In this document: piece by piece, positions 1 through 6,684 of the stretch | Position numbering within the stretch: position 1 is the stretch's first letter | Layout: every line of letters begins with the position of its first letter | Source of the DNA: Bacteroidota bacterium | GTDB taxonomy: Bacteria > Bacteroidota > Bacteroidia > Chitinophagales > Chitinophagaceae | NCBI GenBank assembly: GCA_025361325.1 | Contig: JANYAL010000403.1 | Location: 1 to 7,601 of the forward strand | DNA length: 7,601 nt | Direction of reading: 5' to 3' | Program-made: the position numbers and the translations under genes | The notes under the pieces: model-generated | Told to the model about the DNA's origin: nothing | The model's input: only the letters and a program-made list of their open reading frames with translations | The model's database searches: none

Positions 1-148
1 TAGAGTCAGCCAAGAACCCGGTAATCCCATCACCGTACTTTCCACCCGCCAAATTAGTCCAGCCCAATGCGATAAATCCCGTAGTTCTACATAAATTATT
101 CAAGTTATTCTCCAGATAAGGCAGGTATATCAGTCTGGAAAGTACTAT
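1..148 (-). other. Open coding-like fragment running off the left edge, unidentified
   Basis: A 49-codon minus-strand frame is open from just after a TAA at 149-151 to the window edge. It has no ATG; a TTG would be the only plausible in-window start. The reading is glycine-rich towards the edge (it includes GWTNLAGGKYGDGITGF), and about 21 of the last 29 codons begin with a purine, as real coding sequence tends to. I do not recognise the family. It could be the 5'-truncated remnant of a gene, or the beginning of one with an unusual start. The alternative is a plus-strand gene tail in frame 3, ending with TAA at 117-119; its codon pattern is less convincing. Whether any product is made cannot be judged from this window. 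Confidence 0.25.
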
Positions 149-523
149 TTATTTTATTTAAAAAGAATTGAGATTCTTATTACCCATGTTTACTATTTCG
201 CCAACCTATCTGAACCCTGTATACAATGGTTTAAGACAGTCCTTTCCCCTTTCATGTACGCGTAGGAACCTTTTAGTCCATCTCTACACTTACCAGGCAT
301 ATCATTTGGAGAAAAGGGAAGTATTTCAGACAGCATATGCTTACCAATGGAATTAGAACTTAGTTGAAATAGGAGGTACTTATTATATTAGTCTGAAAAT
401 ATTGGTTGGCATAATTACCCTGAAATTTGTGAAACACTAAAAAGATGAACAAAGTATATAATAAAGGGGACCCAGAGGAGCATTGCAGAGTATTGATGAT
501 ATCTAAGAGGGTCTAAAATGAAC
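149..523. other. Intergenic stretch without a recognisable gene
   Basis: About 375 bases with lower GC than the neighbouring genes and no protein I recognise. It holds a 47-codon minus-strand ORF with an ATG (193-336, reading MLSEILPFSPN at its start) and an overlapping 62-codon plus-strand ORF (168-356); neither has a ribosome-binding signal or a known motif. A small AT-rich hairpin at 163-178 (AAGAAT, loop, ATTCTT) is followed by Ts on the minus strand. I see no tRNA-like cloverleaf, no insertion-sequence ends and no repeat array. It may be a spacer or the remains of decayed genes. Confidence 0.4.
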
Positions 524-557
524 TAAGCGGCAGTAATATAATGTTTACTGCCGCTTA
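524..557 (-). terminator. Hairpin terminator after the sigma/Spy operon
   Basis: A perfect 13-bp inverted repeat (arm TAAGCGGCAGTAA at 524-536, its complement at 545-557, 8-nt loop) begins 14 bases after the stop codon of the Spy-like gene. On the minus strand it is followed by GTTCATTTTAG, a weak U-tract, so termination is likely but the signal is not textbook. The stem is nearly symmetric and could also act on any transcript arriving from the left. Confidence 0.7.
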
Positions 558-571
558 ATCTGATTGTTAAA

Positions 572-991
572 TTAAAGTCTCATTCTAGTTTTAGGACGCA
601 TGGGCTTGTTCTGCCGGTTATTCCTGATCTTTTCCAGCAGTTTATGTTTAAAATCCCCATCCATACGGAAAAATCGCTCACACCTGTTGGCACCAAGAAT
701 GCGGTTAAAATTCTCCTGGTATCTTTTCTTGATATTCAAAATGGACTGTTGTTTATCCAATTCAGGTATATTAGATCTAACGCTTTTTAGCTCTGATTCG
801 AGCTGGGCATGTACAGGCCAGAATTTCTGGGCCTCGTCCGGATTCAACTGCAGTTGCTGGGTGATATAGGCAACATATAATGCTTTGATTCTTTCCTGTT
901 TTTTCGCATCATCACCAGGCTGATCATCCTGTGCATGCACCGCGAGGGTCCTGGCCAGTAAGAGGGAAAAAAGGAGAATATATTTTTTCAT
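572..991 (-). CDS. Secreted Spy/CpxP-like periplasmic protein
   Basis: A 139-residue secreted protein. Residues 1-20 form a signal peptide (MKKYILLFSLLLA core, cleavage likely after VHA at 20). The mature part looks fully helical. LNPDEAQKFWPV (49-60) resembles the LTxxQ-type motif of the Spy/CpxP/CnrX/ZraP group, and a second helix pair follows around 85-119 (FNRILGANRCERFF). The tail from 121 to 139 carries eight K/R and no acidic residue. Family members are small periplasmic chaperones or stress and metal sensors; no metal-binding cluster is evident here, and there is one cysteine, C104. The gene starts 10 bases after the membrane-protein gene and is last in the sigma-factor operon, which suggests a sensor or output protein of that circuit. 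The fold assignment is fairly secure; the sensing role is inference. Confidence 0.8.
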   Translation of the reverse strand: MKKYILLFSLLLARTLAVHAQDDQPGDDAKKQERIKALYVAYITQQLQLNPDEAQKFWPVHAQLESELKSVRSNIPELDKQQSILNIKKRYQENFNRILGANRCERFFRMDGDFKHKLLEKIRNNRQNKPMRPKTRMRL

Positions 992-1001
992 GATCGGGTG
1001 T

Positions 1002-1739
1002 TTAATTTTTCAGGTCACCTGTATTGACATTATCCAGGTATTTATCCAAAGCCTTATCATCGTTTAGGAGTTCGTCCTGGCTGGGTAGTTCATTTGCATC
1101 AAGTGTATTGCTGGCTACCATTACAGCATCCACATTCTCCCCATTAGCCTCCAGGTATTTGATCATGTCAACATCCGATACCTTATCCAGCTCCGTATCC
1201 ACATTCATAGACCAGGCATCGCCATAGCTTGAAGAACCGTTCGGAGAAGTGAATTTAAAAACGCCCAATGCCATGAAACCGGTAAACAAAGCCGCAACAG
1301 CATACCGCATGAAAACAGCACGCACATTATGTATGACCTCTGCTCCTTCAATGCGGCTTCTTGATCTGACCAATATCTCATCCGTAAGCCCGCTGAAATA
1401 ACCCCGGGGTACTTCATACGGATTCTCACCCTGTATGGAATACAGCATGGGTGACAAAATCCGTAGTTCCTGAGCGGCATTTTCCTCCTGCTCAGTCTTT
1501 ATCTTGTTTAAAATAGTATCCGCAAGGTTGTTGAAGTAGCCATTCGGTACCCGGTTTACAGTTTGCTTTGGGATTCCCGATAAGATGCCTTTGTCGCTTT
1601 GCAATACCTTATCTAAAATAAAATCAGGCATTTGTTCAAAATACCCAGCCGGCACTTTAAAAACAGGCAGTTTATCCAGTTCTGCCAACAAGGGGCTAAG
1701 AGACTTCAATTCGCTCAATATAGTTAACCTGCTTTCCAT
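1002..1739 (-). CDS. Single-pass membrane protein with VPxGYF repeats, probable anti-sigma factor
   Basis: A 245-residue protein with an N-terminal part of about 145 residues, one membrane segment (about 146-163, YAVAALFTGFMALGVFKF) and a periplasmic tail of about 80 residues. Arginines just before the membrane segment (R125, R127, R129, R140, R145) place the N-terminus in the cytoplasm. That part carries three copies of VPxGYF (29-34, 64-69, 110-115), each followed by a short helix ending in IL. The tail is very acidic (about 18 D/E against 5 K). There is no cysteine, so it is not a zinc-binding (ZAS) anti-sigma factor. It lies 33 bases after the ECF sigma gene and 10 bases before the Spy-like gene. 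Position and topology argue for an anti-sigma or sigma-regulating role, which is inference; similar VPxxYF motifs occur, as I recall, in uncharacterised Bacteroidota proteins beside ECF sigma genes. Confidence 0.75.
   Translation of the reverse strand: MESRLTILSELKSLSPLLAELDKLPVFKVPAGYFEQMPDFILDKVLQSDKGILSGIPKQTVNRVPNGYFNNLADTILNKIKTEQEENAAQELRILSPMLYSIQGENPYEVPRGYFSGLTDEILVRSRSRIEGAEVIHNVRAVFMRYAVAALFTGFMALGVFKFTSPNGSSSYGDAWSMNVDTELDKVSDVDMIKYLEANGENVDAVMVASNTLDANELPSQDELLNDDKALDKYLDNVNTGDLKN
1395..1655 (-). repeat. Three VPxGYF protein repeats within the membrane-protein gene
   Basis: The motif is encoded at 1638-1655 (VPAGYF), 1533-1550 (VPNGYF) and 1395-1412 (VPRGYF). Copies one and three also share an upstream LSP[LM]L, at residues 14-18 and 95-99. 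In both the offset is exactly 81 residues, which points to an internal duplication rather than chance. The middle copy lacks the LSPxL part. Confidence 0.8.
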
Positions 1740-1772
1740 TGTATATTTAAGACATGTTAATGAACTAAAAGT

Positions 1773-2324
1773 TTAATGATTCAGGATAAAATCCTCTATT
1801 TTCTTAACAGCATGATGATAACTGGCCTTAAGCGCACCTTCACTGGTCTCTAACACCTGGCTCATTTTTTCGTAAGGCATTTCATCAAAGTACCGTAAAT
1901 TGAATACAACTCTTTGTTTTTCAGGTAGTTGCTGAATAGCAAGTTGTAATTTCCACTCCAACTTGTTGGCATCAAAGTGTTTATCTGCCTGAAGCCGGTT
2001 ACTAAGGCCCGATTCCATATCATTTAGGGAAAGCGTGGACCTTTTTTTCTGCTGTTCCATAAAGCTCAGGCATTCATTGGTGGCGACCCTGTAGAGCCAG
2101 GTATAGAGTTGACTATCCTCCCTGAAGTTTTCCAGTCCTTTCCAGATCTTTATGAACATATTCTGCAATACATCATTGGCATCCTCATGATCCACTACCA
2201 TACGCCTGATATGCCAGTAAAGCTTTTCCTGGTATTTTTTGATGATGCGGGTAAAGCCTGTTTCTTTAGTAGCAGGATCATGAAACTGGTTTAGGAGTAC
2301 TTTATCATCTAAATGTTCGGACAT
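1773..2324 (-). CDS. ECF-type RNA polymerase sigma factor (sigma-70 family)
   Basis: A 183-residue sigma factor of the usual ECF length, with only regions 2 and 4. Region 2 spans about 24-95: DHEDANDVLQNMFIKIW (45-61) binds core polymerase, and the stretch around Y74-N83 (YTWLYRVATN) contacts the -10 element. Region 4 spans about 126-181: LPEKQRVVFNLRYFDEMPYEK, then a helix-turn-helix (SQVLETSEGALKASYHHA) that reads the -35 element. It directs RNA polymerase to a small regulon, presumably including its own operon. The ATG at 2324 fits the usual N-terminus. It is first in a three-gene operon with a membrane protein and a Spy-like protein, which suggests an envelope signal. An upstream terminator isolates it from the transketolase gene, so it should have its own promoter; I cannot locate that promoter convincingly. 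Confidence 0.93.
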   Translation of the reverse strand: MSEHLDDKVLLNQFHDPATKETGFTRIIKKYQEKLYWHIRRMVVDHEDANDVLQNMFIKIWKGLENFREDSQLYTWLYRVATNECLSFMEQQKKRSTLSLNDMESGLSNRLQADKHFDANKLEWKLQLAIQQLPEKQRVVFNLRYFDEMPYEKMSQVLETSEGALKASYHHAVKKIEDFILNH

Positions 2325-2342
2325 ATAAGGTTTGAGCTATGT

Positions 2343-2376
2343 AAAAATAAAAAAACCAATTGTTTGATTGGTTTTT
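2343..2376 (-). terminator. Rho-independent terminator after the transketolase gene
   Basis: A 10-bp perfect stem (AAAAACCAAT at 2351-2360, 6-nt loop, ATTGGTTTTT at 2367-2376) is followed on the minus strand by an uninterrupted U-rich run. It starts 20 bases after the transketolase stop and ends about 20 bases before the sigma-factor ATG, so it separates the two transcription units. Confidence 0.85.
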
Positions 2377-2396
2377 AAATATAAGGTTTAATCATC

Positions 2397-3350
2397 CTAT
2401 TTCCTGGATAACACTTTTTCTGCAGCATTCACGATATCCGGTGCATCCAGGCCGTATTTTTTTAGCAACTCCATGGGCTTGCCGCTTTCACCAAATGTAT
2501 CCATGGTACCTATGAACTCAACCGGTACAGGGAAATGCCTGCAAGCCAACTGGGCTATACTGTCACCAAGCCCACCAATGATATTATGCTCTTCTGCAGT
2601 TACCGCACATTTTGTCTTACGTATGGAAGCAAGCACGGCATCTTTATCCAATGGTTTTATCGTATGTATGTTTATGATTTCAACACTGATACCTTTTTCT
2701 TCCAGCATCTTTCCGGCTTCGATCGCTTTCCACACCATATGACCACAGGCGAAGATGCTCACATCGGTACCAGGTGAAATCAGTTGAGCCTTGCCAATGA
2801 TGAAATCAGATTCCTTAGTAAATATGGGCCAAACAGGACGTCCGAAACGAAGATAAACCGGGCCTTCATGATCAGCTATTGCCATGGTGGCAGCCTTGGT
2901 TTGGTTATAATCAGCAGGTACTATTACCGTCATCCCGGGAAGCATTTTCATCAGGCCTATATCTTCCAGGATCTGGTGCGTGGCTCCATCTTCACCCAGG
3001 GTTAGTCCGGCATGGGAGGCACATATCTTTACATTTTTTCCACTATAGGCTATGCTTTGCCTGATCTGGTCATATACCCTGCCTGTAGAAAAATTGGCGA
3101 ATGTGGTGGTATAGGGTATCTTCCCTCCGATTGTTAGTCCGGCAGCTATACCCATCATATTGGACTCAGCAATACCGCATTGAATAAACCTTTCCGGGAA
3201 TGCTGCCATAAACCCGTTCAGTTTGAGGGAGCCGGCAAGATCGGCTGTCAGCGCAACAATATTAGGATTTTTACGGGCTGCTTCCAGTATGCCATCCCCA
3301 AACCCACTCCGGGTATCTTTGTTTCCGGAAACCTCAATCTCATTAATCAT
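2397..3350 (-). CDS. Transketolase, C-terminal subunit (pyrimidine-binding and C-terminal domains)
   Basis: A 317-residue protein matching the second half of transketolase, as in split enzymes; the same architecture occurs in DXP-synthase-like relatives. Transketolase moves two-carbon ketol units between sugar phosphates in the pentose phosphate pathway, in the cytoplasm, using thiamine diphosphate (TPP). GIAE (59-62) carries the glutamate that activates the TPP aminopyrimidine ring. Other family marks are FANFSTGRVYDQIR (84-97), GEDGATHQ (119-126), VPAD (144-147) and YLRFGRP (166-172). A transketolase C-terminal domain follows from about 185. The TPP-diphosphate-binding N-terminal half is not adjacent: the upstream neighbour is a polysaccharide deacetylase 111 bases away, so the partner must lie elsewhere. 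It ends at a strong terminator. A different TPP-dependent ketoacid or ketol enzyme is possible but less likely. Confidence 0.88.
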   Translation of the reverse strand: MINEIEVSGNKDTRSGFGDGILEAARKNPNIVALTADLAGSLKLNGFMAAFPERFIQCGIAESNMMGIAAGLTIGGKIPYTTTFANFSTGRVYDQIRQSIAYSGKNVKICASHAGLTLGEDGATHQILEDIGLMKMLPGMTVIVPADYNQTKAATMAIADHEGPVYLRFGRPVWPIFTKESDFIIGKAQLISPGTDVSIFACGHMVWKAIEAGKMLEEKGISVEIINIHTIKPLDKDAVLASIRKTKCAVTAEEHNIIGGLGDSIAQLACRHFPVPVEFIGTMDTFGESGKPMELLKKYGLDAPDIVNAAEKVLSRK

Positions 3351-3407
3351 ATACGTAACTGTTTAGGAATTTACATGATAAAGCAAAATAACAGAAAGAT
3401 TTGATCA

Positions 3408-3417
3408 AAGGGCCCTT
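3408..3417. promoter_or_regulatory. Palindrome AAGGGCCCTT upstream of the transketolase gene
   Basis: A perfect 10-bp palindrome without a loop lies 58 bases before the transketolase ATG, in the gap after the deacetylase gene. It is too compact for a hairpin terminator and could be a protein-binding site. A near-match to the -7 element (TTATTTTG on the minus strand, about 3387-3394) lies between it and the gene. Function is speculative. Confidence 0.2.
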
Positions 3418-3461
3418 CCGAATAAAAAGTTGCCGACATTCATTGATGCGTACGATCCTAT

Positions 3462-4226
3462 TTATTGAGAGATCTCTGATACGGTGTAATATTTAAGCCC
3501 CAGGTCTTTGGCATGATTGAATATCTTCAGCAATCTGCCCTTGGTTACGCTAAGTGAAATTGAGGAATTGATATCATGCCCGGTAAATACAGCATAGGCT
3601 TTATTTTCAGAGGCAGAATTCATCAGTCGAAGGATTGATTCATCTGAGCGGCCTCCGTTCTTATCGATCACCAGTCCATATATGACCTCGTTCTTTTCCA
3701 TGGGGGCCAGGCTTTTACTGTAATCGCTGGTACCATTAAGCCCTCTTACGCTTTTGAAATAACGCATCAGCATCTTATCGTACACACCACTGTGTGCACC
3801 ATAGGGATAGGCAAAAGTGGTGGGGTAAAATCCATCCAAGTTCATCAGTTTCAGACCGTCCTCTACCTCATTTTTCATTAATTCTTCAATGGTATGCTTC
3901 CCCTTGTACACATAGTCCATCATATTGTAATGATTGGTAGTATGGTAGGCTATTTCATGACCATGACTTTGTATGATGGACAGTTTGTTCTTTTGTTCCA
4001 GGGTGAACCGGTTATACTTGCAGATATAAAATGTGGCCCGCACACCTGCTGAATCCAGCAATGGCAGGTTTTTATACCAGTTATCCACCCGGTCATCATC
4101 AAAAGTAAGCACCACACCGGGTTCTTTTATCTGACCGTCTTTCTTAAATTTGGTACATCCTGAAAAAATAAAAATAAGAAGCAATACCAGCAAGGATATA
4201 GTATTCCCTGCAAAATTCCTTAGCAT
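3462..4226 (-). CDS. Polysaccharide deacetylase (NodB domain) lipoprotein
   Basis: A 254-residue protein with a lipoprotein signal: hydrophobic residues 10-21, then the lipobox FSGC with C24 as the likely lipidated cysteine, so it is membrane-anchored. The NodB fold follows. TFDDD (41-45) gives the catalytic base D43 and metal ligand D44; HTTNH (95-99) gives the two metal-binding histidines; AYPYG (139-143) is motif 3, without the usual arginine; TGHD (215-218) holds a late histidine of the type found in motif 5. Such enzymes remove N- or O-acetyl groups from surface or matrix polysaccharides. The TFDDD variant instead of TFDDG recurs, as I recall, in Bacteroidota. It follows galE by 82 bases, and sugar-nucleotide supply and polysaccharide modification are compatible roles, but no other glycan genes are present. 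The substrate cannot be named. Confidence 0.87.
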   Translation of the reverse strand: MLRNFAGNTISLLVLLLIFIFSGCTKFKKDGQIKEPGVVLTFDDDRVDNWYKNLPLLDSAGVRATFYICKYNRFTLEQKNKLSIIQSHGHEIAYHTTNHYNMMDYVYKGKHTIEELMKNEVEDGLKLMNLDGFYPTTFAYPYGAHSGVYDKMLMRYFKSVRGLNGTSDYSKSLAPMEKNEVIYGLVIDKNGGRSDESILRLMNSASENKAYAVFTGHDINSSISLSVTKGRLLKIFNHAKDLGLKYYTVSEISQ

Positions 4227-4293
4227 ATTTATAATATTTCTGATTGAGCAAAAAGGTAATTCGGTTAGGATTGGAAGCTTTTGAGGTGGGGTT

Positions 4294-4301
4294 CAAAGAT
4301 A
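4294..4301 (-). promoter_or_regulatory. Candidate -7 promoter element for the deacetylase gene
   Basis: On the minus strand this reads TATCTTTG, a perfect match to the Bacteroidota -7 consensus TAnnTTTG, in the galE-deacetylase gap about 67 bases before the deacetylase ATG. No clear TTTG is found at the expected -33 spacing. The deacetylase may therefore have its own transcript besides read-through from galE. Confidence 0.4.
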
Positions 4302-4308
4302 TAGAAAT

Positions 4309-5364
4309 TCAGTTTAAACCTGCATGTTGATTGGTATATAAATTTTCATCATTCTTTAACCTGAGTTCCCAATCCCATGCGGTTCGCATCATCTCTTTCA
4401 GGGTAAACACAGGTGACCAGCCCAGTACCTTTTTTGCTTTATCATTATTGGCATAAATGGAGATGACATCACCGGGCCTCCGTGCTGAAATTTGATAATT
4501 GAGTTTCACTCCGGTCACCTCTTCAAATTCACGGATCACTTCAAGCACACTGAATCCGTTTCCACTACCCAGGTTGAACAATTCATACAGATCATTGCTC
4601 TGATTTTTAAGCATATGATCAAGTGCCAGGGTATGTGCATGGGCAATGTCGCAAACATGAATATAATCCCGAATACAGCTTCCATCCCTGGTTGGATAAT
4701 CATTTCCGTATACCTGCATCGAAGTTAGTTTTCCGATCGCCGTCTGGGTGATGGCAGGAACCAGATTTGAAGGTCTTCCCAGGGGCAGTTCGCCGATATA
4801 TGCGGAAGGATGCGCACCAACCGGATTGAAATACCTGAGCGAAACAGCCTTTTTCTTACTGCGTTTGACTGCTTCCCTGACGATCTCCTCACCCATTTGT
4901 TTGGTAGCGCCATAGGGAGATTCGGCAGTTTTTGGGGGAGTTTCTTCGGTTACCGGTACCTGGTCGGGATTACCATATACGGTACAGGATGAAGAAAAAA
5001 CGAAACTTGGAATGGCGAACTCATCAACACATTTTAAGATATTGATGAGGGAATCAAGGTTATTTCCGAAATACATCAGGGGTTTTTCAACCGATTCACC
5101 CACGGACTTAAATGCAGCAAAATGTATGATGCCGTTGATACCCGGATTTTCCTGGAAAATAGCGTACACATCATCATAGATACAAAGATCCACTTTATAA
5201 TTCTTCACTTTTTTACCGGTGATCTTTTCAACGCCTTTGAGAATGCTGTCCTTACTGCGGGAGTTATTATCAACGGAGATCACTTCGTACCCGTTCTCAA
5301 TGAGATCAACAATAGTATGTGAACCGATATAACCACAGCCACCCGTAACCAGGATCTTATTCAT
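4309..5364 (-). CDS. galE: UDP-glucose 4-epimerase
   Basis: A 351-residue cytoplasmic enzyme of the extended short-chain dehydrogenase family (E. coli GalE has 338). It interconverts UDP-glucose and UDP-galactose with tightly bound NAD, supplying the Leloir pathway and glycan synthesis. TGGCGYIGSH (7-16) is the NAD-binding GxxGxxG loop; HFAAFKSVGES (81-91) and SSSCTVYG (124-131) are GalE signatures; the catalytic pair is Y151 and K155 in SPYGATK. S124 fills the usual catalytic serine position. RYFNPVGAHPS and GSCIRDYIHVCDIA downstream are also typical and line the UDP-sugar site. The ATG is 48 bases after the Pit stop, with no convincing terminator between them, so co-transcription with pit is possible but functionally unrelated. 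Specificity for UDP-GlcNAc/GalNAc cannot be excluded by eye. Confidence 0.95.
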   Translation of the reverse strand: MNKILVTGGCGYIGSHTIVDLIENGYEVISVDNNSRSKDSILKGVEKITGKKVKNYKVDLCIYDDVYAIFQENPGINGIIHFAAFKSVGESVEKPLMYFGNNLDSLINILKCVDEFAIPSFVFSSSCTVYGNPDQVPVTEETPPKTAESPYGATKQMGEEIVREAVKRSKKKAVSLRYFNPVGAHPSAYIGELPLGRPSNLVPAITQTAIGKLTSMQVYGNDYPTRDGSCIRDYIHVCDIAHAHTLALDHMLKNQSNDLYELFNLGSGNGFSVLEVIREFEEVTGVKLNYQISARRPGDVISIYANNDKAKKVLGWSPVFTLKEMMRTAWDWELRLKNDENLYTNQHAGLN

Positions 5365-5412
5365 GCCACAAAGAAAACAAAACTTAAGGTAGAAAAATCG
5401 GGAGGGGCCGTT

Positions 5413-6624
5413 TTACTTTAAAATGGCTGAACAGAGGTAATAAAAACCGGCTGCCAGCAAAGCACTGACCGGAATGGTCAATACCCAGGCCCATAAAAGA
5501 TTCACCGTTATACCCCATCGTACTGCCGACAAACGTTTTGTGGCACCTACCCCTATTATAGAACCTGCAATAGTGTGTGTGGTGCTTACAGGTATCTTAA
5601 GCGCTTCTGTAACAAATAAAGTAATGGCGCCGGCTGTTTCTGCAGCAACACCTTCAAAGGGTGTTACTTTGGTGATACGCGTACCCATGGTCTTCACGAT
5701 TTTCCATCCCCCGCTCATGGTACCCAGGGCTATGGCAGAATAACAGGCGATAGGTACCCACCATTCCATATGGTCCAGGCTGTATAAAGTGGGGTTGTAA
5801 GCGATCAGGGCAGCCATGATAATACCCATCACTTTCTGCGCATCATTACCACCATGGCCTATACTGAAAGCAGCGGAAGAGACGAGCTGCAATTTTTTAA
5901 ACCAGGCATTTGCCCGGTTGGCATTCAGGTTACTCAAAAAGAGAGTGAAAGAGGCCATGATCAATAGAATGAGAGATAATAGAATCCATTTGAAATTATT
6001 TGCCGTAAAAATCACCCGCAGCGTATAGGATTCAAAATGTGATTTCAGTTTTGATGGGTCAAATTCAAGAGCGTAATACAGGAAGATACCTACCAGGATA
6101 AAGATGGTTATGGCAATGATCTTCGGCATCCATCCTTTCCGGAAGGAATGAATGAACCACAAAGAAATGATAAAGGCAATGACCATTCCAATAATGGGAG
6201 CCAGAAATATAAAAGCGATCGTCTTGACGACCGGGTCGGAATTGACTGAACTGAAACCACCAAAGGCAATAGCCGCACCAGAAAAGCCTCCAATAAGGGT
6301 ATGTGATGAAGAAGATGGTATCCCAAACCACCAAGTTAGCAGGTTCCAGGATATGGCGGCCAGTAATCCGGCCAGTATTACAATCATCATATCATGCCCG
6401 TGTACCACATCCGTTTTTACCGTTTTTGCAATGGTATTGGCAACACCGTGATCCTTGAATATGAAATAAGCAACAAAATTAAACATGGCTGCCCATAGAA
6501 CTGCCTGGGCAGGCGTCAAAACTTTGGTGGATACTACCGTGGCTATAGAATTTGCCGCGTCGTGAAAACCATTGATGTAATCAAAGATCAGTGCAAGTGC
6601 TATAATGATAATCAGAAAGGTCAT
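5413..6624 (-). CDS. pit: Pit-family low-affinity inorganic phosphate transporter
   Basis: A 403-residue integral membrane protein of the PiT family (inorganic phosphate, probably as a metal-phosphate complex, coupled to an ion gradient). The two family signatures are present as inverted-repeat halves: NGFHDAANSIATVVST beginning at residue 18, and SIGHGGNDAQKVMG with GHGGND at 256-261. Long hydrophobic stretches indicate about ten or more membrane helices, with a polar loop at about 190-215 and a basic loop near 235-250. GMSGGWKIVKTMG and KIPVSTTHTIAGSIIG near the C-terminus are also typical. It is shorter than E. coli PitA (about 500 residues) because the central loop is small. The DUF47 gene upstream ends 60 bases before it, a pairing known from S. 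meliloti orfA-pit, where the small protein is the transporter's partner. Substrate choice between phosphate and sulfate cannot be settled by eye; the neighbour favours phosphate. Confidence 0.93.
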   Translation of the reverse strand: MTFLIIIIALALIFDYINGFHDAANSIATVVSTKVLTPAQAVLWAAMFNFVAYFIFKDHGVANTIAKTVKTDVVHGHDMMIVILAGLLAAISWNLLTWWFGIPSSSSHTLIGGFSGAAIAFGGFSSVNSDPVVKTIAFIFLAPIIGMVIAFIISLWFIHSFRKGWMPKIIAITIFILVGIFLYYALEFDPSKLKSHFESYTLRVIFTANNFKWILLSLILLIMASFTLFLSNLNANRANAWFKKLQLVSSAAFSIGHGGNDAQKVMGIIMAALIAYNPTLYSLDHMEWWVPIACYSAIALGTMSGGWKIVKTMGTRITKVTPFEGVAAETAGAITLFVTEALKIPVSTTHTIAGSIIGVGATKRLSAVRWGITVNLLWAWVLTIPVSALLAAGFYYLCSAILK

Positions 6625-6684
6625 GAAAAGGGTTTTGGTAATTCTGTAATCAGCAGATGTGGTATTGGTATTGTACTGATTTTT

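Noticed and set aside
168..356. 62-residue plus-strand ORF
   Set aside because: No recognisable motif or start signal; it overlaps a minus-strand frame with a better codon pattern, and its composition looks random.
1205..1480. 91-residue minus-strand ORF inside the membrane-protein gene
   Set aside because: It is an out-of-frame shadow of the VPxGYF protein, whose frame shows the repeats and membrane segment.
3440..3456. Quasi-palindrome around CGTACG after the deacetylase gene as a terminator
   Set aside because: The arms are three bases with an asymmetry and no T-run follows.
5390..5412. Possible terminator between pit and galE
   Set aside because: Only a 3-bp CGG/CCG stem before a T-run on the minus strand; too weak to support a terminator.
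5474..6451. Several ORFs of 60-99 residues antisense to pit
   Set aside because: They are shadows of the pit gene, whose frame carries both PiT signatures and the membrane helices.
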